From the NCBI GenBank assembly GCA_025362975.1, contig JANYES010000018.1, positions 1 through 64,000 of the forward strand: 64,000 nucleotides of DNA. Direction: 5' to 3'. Origin of the DNA: Alphaproteobacteria bacterium (GTDB lineage Bacteria; Pseudomonadota; Alphaproteobacteria; Rickettsiales; SXRF01). The position numbers were made by a program, and so were the translations under genes. Shown here in pieces: positions 36,302 through 42,621 of the stretch. The notes below the pieces were generated by a model. It was given only the letters and a program-made list of their open reading frames with translations, made no database searches and had not been told where the DNA came from. Numbering within the stretch: the stretch's first letter is position 1; each line of letters starts with the position of its first letter.

Positions 36302-36658
36302 TCAGACCTTCTTCGCTGCTTCCAGCAGCAAACCCTGCGCCGATTGAATCTGATCCAGCAGGTCATTAATCTTTGGCATGACCTGATCCTTGCCCATGGA
36401 TTTTAACCTTTCGTCATTGGTCAGAAGCATCTTTAAAAGCCCTCCCAGCCGTCCCAAATCGCCGTTAACTTTCGCCAGTTCGTTGACGGCTTTGTTGTCT
36501 AAAATGCCCTTGGGTTTGTATTGCAATCCGAGGGTGCGCAGGTAGGCGGCAATGGATAGGCCACAGGTCGCCGCATTGCTTTTGATGTCGGTCATTTCGC
36601 CGTCAAGCACCGGCACATGGATTTGCTTTATCCTGCGTCTGCTGGGCTTCTTTTTCAT
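36302..36658 (-). CDS. traJ: oriT-binding accessory protein TraJ
   Basis: A 118-aa protein from ATG 36656-36658, preceded by GGAGGAAC. The N-terminus is basic (MKKKPSRRRIKQIHVPVLDG). A ribbon-helix-helix-like segment (CGLSIAAYLRTLGLQYKP) and helical remainder (LAKVNGDLGRLGGLLKMLL) follow, as in MobC/TraJ proteins. It should bind the 20-bp palindrome beside the nick site 73 bp upstream and recruit TraI. Confidence 0.88.
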   Translation of the reverse strand: MKKKPSRRRIKQIHVPVLDGEMTDIKSNAATCGLSIAAYLRTLGLQYKPKGILDNKAVNELAKVNGDLGRLGGLLKMLLTNDERLKSMGKDQVMPKINDLLDQIQSAQGLLLEAAKKV

Positions 36659-36730
36659 GTTCCTCCAGGCGGTAGCCGGTGCCCCGCAGGGCGGGATACG
36701 CGTTGAGCACAAAGTGCGAATAAGAAAAAC

Positions 36731-36765
36731 GTAATGTTAGCTAACATTACATATCCTGCCCGCTA
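36731..36765 (+). other. Origin of transfer (oriT): TraJ palindrome plus nick site
   Basis: GTAATGTTAGCTAACATTAC (36731-36750) is a perfect 20-bp palindrome. Directly after it comes ATATCCTGCCCG, which fits the RP4-family nick consensus YATCCTG/Y, with the nick predicted after G36758 on the plus strand. The arrangement palindrome-nick-leading region, beside traJ, is that of RP4. The transferred strand would enter rightward from 36759, with ardC among the first genes to arrive. Confidence 0.87.
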
Positions 36766-36858
36766 ATCTTCACTGACTTTACTCGATTATCCCCACTCGT
36801 GCAAGCTGCCATTATTTGTGTCTTTTTAGCGTAATGGGATACCTATAAATGGGTTGAT

Positions 36859-36909
36859 CTATACCCGACATATTGCCGCTAAAAAGCGGTCAATTTATGT
36901 CGGGTATAG
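36859..36909. repeat. Nested inverted repeat 100 bp into the leading region
   Basis: The outer arms CTATACCCGACATA (36859-36872) and TATGTCGGGTATAG (36896-36909) are perfectly complementary over 14 bp. Inside lies a second hairpin, CCGCT-AAAA-AGCGG (36876-36889). It follows the stop of the DUF6876 gene (36970) on the minus strand, so it could end that operon. It could equally act on the transferred single strand. Confidence 0.8.
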
Positions 36910-36969
36910 TTATGGACTGGACAAAAAAATACCCACCCGGAAACTTGTCCCAGATGGGGTATCAGTCGG

Positions 36970-37332
36970 CTAATATTCGGTCGGCAACATGATGACGTTA
37001 TCGGTGAAATAAAAACCAATCCCATCCAATGGGAAGTCGGTATATTCAATCGGCTTGATAAACACCACGCGATCATTTCCGTCATCGCAGGTGAGGGTAG
37101 CGGTCTTATCAAAATTAACCTTTAGCCGCCAAACCTGAAATTCCTCAGCGGCAATTTTCGGGTCGGTTTGAGCGAAAGCGATCTCGTCAAGCAGCCAGTA
37201 AGCACCACCGGTTTCGGCAATATATTGGGCACCGTCCGTGTATAGGATTTTGCGCACGAGACCATGGCGATACCATTGTTCGCTGCCGGTGAAATGCGAC
37301 AGCTCTGCTTTCGTGATGTTTTTATGCGTCAT
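36970..37332 (-). CDS. DUF6876-family protein
   Basis: A 120-aa protein. ELSHFTGSEQWYRHGLVRK, YIAETGGAYWLLDEIAFAQ and GIGFYFTDNVIMLP are typical of a small family I recall as DUF6876, common on plasmids and ICEs. Function unknown. GGAG precedes the start. It is the last gene of a six-gene leading-region set reading toward oriT, and it is followed by the nested inverted repeat. Confidence 0.75.
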   Translation of the reverse strand: MTHKNITKAELSHFTGSEQWYRHGLVRKILYTDGAQYIAETGGAYWLLDEIAFAQTDPKIAAEEFQVWRLKVNFDKTATLTCDDGNDRVVFIKPIEYTDFPLDGIGFYFTDNVIMLPTEY

Positions 37333-37528
37333 AATCTTCAGCTCCTTTGTTGTGTGACCCCTTGGGCGGAGGCGACGGTCAAAAAGCTGAAGCTTTAAGG
37401 CTGACTGTCCACCCTCAACACGGGAGCGAAGCGAAGGAGCGGGCGGAGGGTTTACTGGCAGACGGCTTCAGCCAAAACCGAGTCATATCCGCCATATAGG
37501 TACACATTAGGGGGTGATGCTTGAAACT
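37333..37528. other. Gap in the leading-region gene set
   Basis: These 196 bases hold no supported gene. A short GGGAGCGAAGCGAAGGAGCG segment, flanked by CCCTC and GAGGG, could fold. The 11-mer GCGACGGTCAA occurs at 37372-37382 and again at 39520-39530. I cannot assign a function. Confidence 0.35.
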
Positions 37529-37831
37529 TTAAAATAAGGCGAGCTGATCGCCTTCTTCCTCGTCAGCATCATCCGGGCAGGATTTGGCACCCATAAGGGC
37601 CAGCACCAGCCTCCTGGCATATTCTTCCACGCTCGGTGCCGCCACTACCTCGTGCATAGGTGAAAAATGACTGCGGTATCCGGTTTCACTGACCGGAATC
37701 CGGCGGCGCGGTTCGTATGGGCTGGTAAATTCAAAATGGGCGTAGTCGGCGGCAATAAAATATGCGGGCCGGTAATGCACCACCATGTCCTGTGCCTCAA
37801 CGGTAATAGTAAAATTCATGTTCTGCTGCAT
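37529..37831 (-). CDS. Hypothetical leading-region protein
   Basis: A 100-aa protein from ATG 37829-37831 with GGAG upstream. The longer start at 37852 would overlap the previous gene. The N-terminus MQQNMNFTITVEAQDMVVHY is beta-like, followed by FEFTSPYEPRRRIPVSETGY and an acidic end (DDADEEEGDQLALF). The terminal LALF resembles the end of clamp-binding or accessory tails but is not proof. No family recognised. Confidence 0.6.
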   Translation of the reverse strand: MQQNMNFTITVEAQDMVVHYRPAYFIAADYAHFEFTSPYEPRRRIPVSETGYRSHFSPMHEVVAAPSVEEYARRLVLALMGAKSCPDDADEEEGDQLALF

Positions 37832-37835
37832 GGCA

Positions 37836-38048
37836 TCACGCTCCTTTTTCAAAGAGGGTCGGTTGCAGGTAGCGCCCTGATGCCGTGCGCTCGTCCACCG
37901 GGCGGTGATCCTCGCGCAACGTCTCGAACAATGCTATTTGCGTAGCATGGGCAGCGCAGGCTGCGGCCCGTTGTGCCCGGCGAAGCTCCAGGATGTCTTT
38001 CCAAAGGTAATGTTTGCCATCGATGGCAATGAAGGGGGAGCGAGTCAT
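37836..38048 (-). CDS. Hypothetical leading-region protein
   Basis: A 70-aa protein from ATG 38046-38048; a GTG at 38049-38051 overlaps the upstream stop and is also possible. The chain has FIAIDGKHYLWKDILELRRA, an Ala-rich helix (AQRAAACAAHATQIALFETL) and YLQPTLFEKGA. It sits between two other small genes with overlaps or gaps of a few bases. Function unknown. Confidence 0.58.
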   Translation of the reverse strand: MTRSPFIAIDGKHYLWKDILELRRAQRAAACAAHATQIALFETLREDHRPVDERTASGRYLQPTLFEKGA

Positions 38049-38050
38049 CA

Positions 38051-38281
38051 CTATTGCCCTCCCGCTGCTACAATAGCTTCATCTGCTTCCACCAGCACGC
38101 TACACAGGGCGTAGTATATTCTTTCGATCTGCCAGCCTTCCAATGCGGTAACGGGCTGACCGTCCTCGTAGTGCATGATGTCGGTTGCTTCCTCAATGGC
38201 AGCTTCCGCTGCTGTAAGGGCTTTAAGCAATTTTTTGCAGGCTGGCATCTTGGGATTGCCTTTCGTATGTGAAGTTTTCAT
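38051..38281 (-). CDS. Hypothetical leading-region protein
   Basis: A 76-aa, mostly helical and acidic protein: LLKALTAAEAAIEEATDIMH, then ALEGWQIERIYYALCSVLVE. It starts three bases after the ardC stop, so it is co-transcribed with ardC. A later ATG (residue 12) is possible. No family recognised; small acidic helical proteins in leading regions are sometimes anti-restriction proteins, which here is only a guess. Confidence 0.58.
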   Translation of the reverse strand: MKTSHTKGNPKMPACKKLLKALTAAEAAIEEATDIMHYEDGQPVTALEGWQIERIYYALCSVLVEADEAIVAAGGQ

Positions 38282-38284
38282 GGT

Positions 38285-39178
38285 CTATGCTCCCGCCTGT
38301 GATGATTGATAGGAATGCAGGTGATCGGCAGCTTTCTGCGCATGGCTGGCAGCGGTGAAGATTGCCCGTTTGTCGTCCTTCAGGACTTTGAGCCATGATG
38401 CAACATAGGCGGCGTGATCCTCACGGGTCTCCGGCGTGATGCCAAGGTCGGCGCACAGGAAGGCAGCACCGATTTCTGCCACCAGTTCTTCCATGGCATA
38501 ACCGGCATCGGCAAAGCGCTTACGGCCAAAGTCGCGGTTAAGACGGGTTTCATGGCGTGTCCAGTGCGTCATTTCATGGGCCAGCGTGGCATAATAGCTT
38601 TCGCCATCGCGAAAGGTCGGAAACTCTGGCATCTGCACGATGTCCTGAGAAGGCATGTAATAGGCCTGACCTCCGCCATGCTTGATGGTGGCTCTGGTTG
38701 CGGCAAAGAAGCGTTCCGCACTGTCCAGACGCTGAGTATCCTTGTTGATCGGTGCAACGGTTGCGTAAAAATGGTTGGGCAATCCATCCACCTGCTCGGC
38801 ATTGAATACCGTGTATCCTTTCATGAAAGGGATAGTGGTTTCCACATCCTCGCCCTTATCGTCGGTGCCGGTTTTCTTAAAGGTATCGGCATAGACCACC
38901 AGCGAGCCTTTCTCGCCTTTCTTGACCTGCCCACCAAGCTCGGTCGCCTGCTTATACGTCACCCATAAGGGGCTGTTAAAGCCGGATTCCATAGCGGAAG
39001 CCCAGAGCATCAGTACATTGACGCCACGATAGGCTTTGCCTCCGGCACGTAAGGGGCGGGATATGTGCCCTGCCGCATGGCCGGATTGCCAGGGTTGCAG
39101 CCATGTCAGGTTGCCGTGCTCCAGATCGGCAATGATTTTGTTGGTCACTTTGGAATAAACGTCGGGTTTCGTGTTCAT
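38285..39178 (-). CDS. ardC: Antirestriction protein ArdC
   Basis: A 297-aa protein from ATG 39176-39178, preceded by GGAG. The frame continues upstream to 39373 but lacks support there. The N-terminal ssDNA-binding domain is DVYSKVTNKIIADLEHGNLT, then WLQPWQSG and YRGVNVLMLW. The C-terminal zincin-like domain has HEMTHW (HExxH) with a downstream Glu in EELVAEIGAAF. ArdC protects entering DNA from restriction. Its location in the leading region fits that role. Confidence 0.92.
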   Translation of the reverse strand: MNTKPDVYSKVTNKIIADLEHGNLTWLQPWQSGHAAGHISRPLRAGGKAYRGVNVLMLWASAMESGFNSPLWVTYKQATELGGQVKKGEKGSLVVYADTFKKTGTDDKGEDVETTIPFMKGYTVFNAEQVDGLPNHFYATVAPINKDTQRLDSAERFFAATRATIKHGGGQAYYMPSQDIVQMPEFPTFRDGESYYATLAHEMTHWTRHETRLNRDFGRKRFADAGYAMEELVAEIGAAFLCADLGITPETREDHAAYVASWLKVLKDDKRAIFTAASHAQKAADHLHSYQSSQAGA

Positions 39179-39233
39179 ATGCAGGCTCCTTTTGGTTGCT
39201 GGGCGGGCACGAAGCCCGCCCAGGAGATGCTGA

Positions 39234-39440
39234 TTATTTGGTTTCTGATGCTGCACGCATGGTAAGGCGGCCATCGAGCGGTATGCCTTCCAGCTGGATG
39301 TTGAAGCCTTTGCCATCCTTGTGTGCCCAGGCGGCTCCCATGCGTGTCCAGAATCCTTTCTGGCCTTCTTCACCGCGCACCTGATAGACGATGTGGGTGG
39401 GGGCTTTGCTGTTGGTGGTTTGTGTGTCTTCGTTGCTCAT
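39234..39440 (-). CDS. Hypothetical small protein upstream of ardC
   Basis: A 68-aa protein from ATG 39438-39440 with GGAGA upstream. The chain has THIVYQVRGEEGQKGFWTRM and GAAWAHKDGKGFNIQLEGIP, then LDGRLTMR. I recall similar short proteins beside ardC on mobile elements. Function unknown. It is the first gene of the leading-region set. Confidence 0.68.
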   Translation of the reverse strand: MSNEDTQTTNSKAPTHIVYQVRGEEGQKGFWTRMGAAWAHKDGKGFNIQLEGIPLDGRLTMRAASETK

Positions 39441-40018
39441 GTTCGTTCTCCTTACTCTCAAGGCTGCATCATTGCGTCCTTATGAGAGCGATCAGAAGTC
39501 GCCAGAGACGTGAGCGTTTGCGACGGTCAAGTGAAGAATTGGGGGCAACCTTTAGGGGGAACCGATTCTTTGCTTTACCGGCACGGCTGCGGCTTCAGCT
39601 TTCTCATACAAAGGACGGGTTAAGCAGCCTTACGAGGCAGGAATGAATAGGGAACGCAGCTCACCCCAGGTAAATGCCCCTATCCAAGAGCAGTAATTTC
39701 AGGGCATGGAGTCCAAATGGAACAGGCAAGCTATGCTGTCCATAACAGAGGAGGGAATGGTCAAAGCGATTCAGTAAGAATAAATCATGCTCAAGGCACG
39801 GCTCTTACGGTTAGCTAATTGAAATCATGTAGCGACTGTGCGGACGGCACCGATCCCGGCTCCCAATAGTCCTGCATTCGTCACCGGACACACGAAATCC
39901 CCATGGCTCTCAGCAAATGCAGAGATAATGGGCCTTAATCACCGCATAATATGCATATAATAACCTTGCGCTTGCGGCGAATAACGGCTATAATCCCCTT
40001 AAGTAATGCGGAGATTAT
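39441..40018. other. Non-coding leading-region stretch upstream of the ardC set
   Basis: About 580 bases without a convincing gene on either strand. The right end carries the promoter of the fic gene (39966-39994). The left part must hold the promoter for the leftward set 39440-36970, but I see no clear -35/-10 pair. A single-strand-active promoter would suit the location. I find no long inverted repeat by eye. Confidence 0.4.
39966..39994 (+). promoter_or_regulatory. Putative sigma-70 promoter of the Fic gene
   Basis: TTGCGC (39966-39971), 17 bases, TATAAT (39989-39994). GGAG stands six bases before the ATG at 40019. The -10 is perfect and the -35 is weak. Confidence 0.6.
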
Positions 40019-41122
40019 ATGTATATCCATGAGCGCAAGGACTGGCCGGAATTTCATTGGGATCAGGCAAAGCTGACTCCCTTACTGGCGGAAGTGCGCC
40101 ATCTGCAAGGCCGGTTGCTGGGGCATATGGAAGCACTGGGGTTTGGCCTGCGCGAGGAAGCCACCCTGCAAACGCTGACGCAGGATGTCATAAAAACCAG
40201 CGAGATTGAAGGTGAAAAACTCGATGTCGAACAGGTGCGCTCCTCCATTGCCCGGCGTTTGGGCATAGATATAAACGATGCAAAGCAGGTTGACCGGAAT
40301 GTGGAAGGCATAGTCGAGGTTATGCTGGATGCCACGCGTAATTATGACGCACCGTTAACGCAGGAGCGATTGTTCGGCTGGCATGCAGCGTTATTTCCCA
40401 CTGGCAGGAGCGGCATGCAGCGCATTACAGTTGCCGGATGGCGTAACTTAGAAAGCGGTGCAATGCAGGTGGTATCCGGGCCATACGGACGCGAAAAGGT
40501 ACATTATGAAGCCCCCACTCATGACCGGCTAAAAAAGGAAATGGCCCGCTTCATGAAATGGTGTAATGCCCATCCTGATACCGATCCGGTGATTAAGTCG
40601 GCACTGGCACATTTCTGGTTCGTGACCATTCATCCGTTCGATGATGGCAATGGGCGTATTGCGCGTGCAATTGCGGATATGATGCTGGCACGGTCAGAAA
40701 AAAGTTCGCAGCGTTTTTATAGTATGTCATCACAAATCCAGCGCGAACGGAAAGCGTATTACGATGTGCTGGAAACATGCCAGAAGGGGACGCTTAATAT
40801 CACGCTGTGGATAGAATGGTTCCTGAATTGTCTGAAACACGCCATTGCTGCATCGGAAGTAACACTGGAAGCCGTGCTTATAAAAGCACGCTTCTGGAAA
40901 GCACATGCGGAAGAATCGTTTAATGATCGCCAGCGATTGATCATTAATAACTTGCTCGATGGATTCGATGGAAAACTGACCTCTTCCAAATGGGCAAAGA
41001 TCACAAAATGCTCACAGGATACTGCACTGCGCGATATTAGCGATTTGGTAAATCGCAGGGTTCTTGCCAAGGATGAAGCAGGCGGGCGCAGTACGAGCTA
41101 TGACCTGCGGGCGCAAGAGTAG
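40019..41122 (+). CDS. Fic-family protein (predicted AMP transferase)
   Basis: A 367-aa protein. The N-terminal DUF4172-like part carries the inhibitory helix motif T-x3-EG (TSEIEG, residues 60-65). The Fic core is HPFDDGNGRIAR starting at His205. A C-terminal winged-helix-like segment follows (WAKITKCSQDTALRDISDLV). Fic enzymes usually attach AMP to Ser/Thr/Tyr of targets. The intact inhibitory motif means self-inhibition rather than a free toxin. It has its own promoter and converges on the IHF gene. Confidence 0.92.
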   Translation: MYIHERKDWPEFHWDQAKLTPLLAEVRHLQGRLLGHMEALGFGLREEATLQTLTQDVIKTSEIEGEKLDVEQVRSSIARRLGIDINDAKQVDRNVEGIVEVMLDATRNYDAPLTQERLFGWHAALFPTGRSGMQRITVAGWRNLESGAMQVVSGPYGREKVHYEAPTHDRLKKEMARFMKWCNAHPDTDPVIKSALAHFWFVTIHPFDDGNGRIARAIADMMLARSEKSSQRFYSMSSQIQRERKAYYDVLETCQKGTLNITLWIEWFLNCLKHAIAASEVTLEAVLIKARFWKAHAEESFNDRQRLIINNLLDGFDGKLTSSKWAKITKCSQDTALRDISDLVNRRVLAKDEAGGRSTSYDLRAQE

Positions 41123-41135
41123 CCATATACTTTTA

Positions 41136-41429
41136 CTATGCGTGGGCTGGTGATTTATTGATCCGTTGGCGCAGGTCTTTGCCAACTCGAAAATAAATAG
41201 CGTAACGCTCGCCTATCTGGACTTCCTGCCCATTTTTCGGATTACGCGCTTTGCGTGCTTCTCTCTTGCGGATAGAGAATGCGCCAAATCCACGTAATTC
41301 TACACGACCGCCTTCTACCAGCGTTTCTGAAATAGTATCGAATACGGTATCGACCAATGTTTCAATGTCACGCTGGTATAGATGAGGGTATGTCTTTGAC
41401 GTATGAAGAATGAGTTCGGATTTTGTCAT
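41136..41429 (-). CDS. ihfB: Integration host factor beta-like DNA-bending protein
   Basis: A 97-aa HU/IHF protein. MTKSELI at the start, VELRGFGAFSIRKREARKAR with the arm RNPKNGQEV, and FRVGKDLRQRIN match IHF-beta. It bends DNA; on an ICE it could aid integrase or oriT complexes. It lies in the island away from known housekeeping partners, so it is probably an element-borne copy. Confidence 0.9.
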   Translation of the reverse strand: MTKSELILHTSKTYPHLYQRDIETLVDTVFDTISETLVEGGRVELRGFGAFSIRKREARKARNPKNGQEVQIGERYAIYFRVGKDLRQRINKSPAHA

Positions 41430-41482
41430 GAATCGTTTCCTGTATCGTGATTATTCTAGGTTGTCGGTTTTCAGTTCGGCTA

Positions 41483-42247
41483 TTAATTTCCTAAATGAAA
41501 AAATGATTTCATAAAGTTAGCGGTTTCTTCAAGCGCAATACCCAGTAAATGCAATCCACCAATTCCAAATACTGCATGAGCCATATATTTACCTGCGGTT
41601 GCGGAAAAGCTTTTATTAGCTTCGGTCAAAGATATATCTGCCTGTTTTGCCGCATATTTAGCCGAATAATGTAATACCACTTTAGCAAGCTTTGCGAATT
41701 TAATTATTACGTCATAGCTGAGAATAAGAGTTTTGTATGTTGATTGCTTAATTTTGGCAATGACATCACGAATATAGCTTTCATCTTCTTCTGTAATAGG
41801 AAAATCGGCGGGTTCTGGTGGATTATTATGGCCAATCAAATTGATGGGTAGATGTATACCATCAAGTGCTTTTTCTAGCTTTTCGGCTTTCTGTAGAAGC
41901 TCCTGATATTCTCCTGCCGTAATGCTAAATTTGTGTTCTGGTGGACTATCAAGCCCGGAATCTTCTGCAACTCGCCATTGGGCAGGTGCCCACTCTGATA
42001 TACCAATGGCTTCAATTGCACTACTGGTGGCAGAAATAATATCGTCAGGGTATTCACCATCCCAATATTTTACGAGTTCTTCATAAGCATCGTATGGGCC
42101 ACCGTGGATATATAAATATCCACCTTCTCTCCCATTGTATGAGGTGTGTTCTGCCGGGTCTTCATAATTATCAAAAAACCAGTCCTTTAGGTCTTCAATA
42201 TTGTTTTGCAAATCTTCTTCCGAATCTTCTGCAGAATAAGTAATCAC
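41483..42247 (-). CDS. Unknown 254-aa protein with a C-terminal hydrophobic segment
   Basis: An acidic N-terminus (EDSEEDLQNNIEDLKDWFFD) leads into a conspicuous segment YNGREGGYLYIHGGPYDAYE. The C-terminal half is helical, with a Lys-rich region and a hydrophobic end (MAHAVFGIGGLHLLGIALEE). I do not recognise the family. It is 35 bp after the 108-aa gene and in line with the restriction-modification gene, so it may be part of that defence operon. Confidence 0.6.
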   Translation of the reverse strand: MITYSAEDSEEDLQNNIEDLKDWFFDNYEDPAEHTSYNGREGGYLYIHGGPYDAYEELVKYWDGEYPDDIISATSSAIEAIGISEWAPAQWRVAEDSGLDSPPEHKFSITAGEYQELLQKAEKLEKALDGIHLPINLIGHNNPPEPADFPITEEDESYIRDVIAKIKQSTYKTLILSYDVIIKFAKLAKVVLHYSAKYAAKQADISLTEANKSFSATAGKYMAHAVFGIGGLHLLGIALEETANFMKSFFHLGN

Positions 42248-42282
42248 ATCACCACTACTGCTAACCGATGGTGGCTTAATAC

Positions 42283-42609
42283 CTAAATTTGTTTCAGCTG
42301 GATTTCATTCCAATAACCGCCTTCTTCTAATCTATCCCGCTCTAAATTTATGCGCGTCAACTTATTCAATTTAATGATAGGCCATCCATCTTCGTTTCCC
42401 CATTTATTTTGTACATTCTCATTTATATAAGCCTCTAATTCACCTGCATCCTGAATGCCCGGATGTGGTGTTAACAATAAAAGGGGGCCAAGTTCATCAA
42501 CGGTGCTATCATAGATTGTGCCATAATAAGTGCCCAGTGCTGGGTTCCATCCAACTATTAAGTTGGCATGTTGCCATCCTGTAGATCGTACCTCAAATTG
42601 CCGTGCCAT
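42283..42609 (-). CDS. Unknown 108-aa protein following the restriction-modification gene
   Basis: A 108-aa protein: MARQFEVRSTGWQHANLIVG, then a beta-rich Tyr/Gly segment (NPALGTYYGTIYDS) and a charged helical end (LTRINLERDRLEEGGY). It starts 12 bp after the stop of the large restriction-modification gene. No family recognised. It may work with the 254-aa product that follows. Confidence 0.58.
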   Translation of the reverse strand: MARQFEVRSTGWQHANLIVGWNPALGTYYGTIYDSTVDELGPLLLLTPHPGIQDAGELEAYINENVQNKWGNEDGWPIIKLNKLTRINLERDRLEEGGYWNEIQLKQI

Positions 42610-42621
42610 TTGGGTTCTGCC

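Noticed and set aside
37372-39530. Repeated 11-mer GCGACGGTCAA at 37372 and 39520
   Set aside because: Only two copies, short, no symmetric setting; could be chance.
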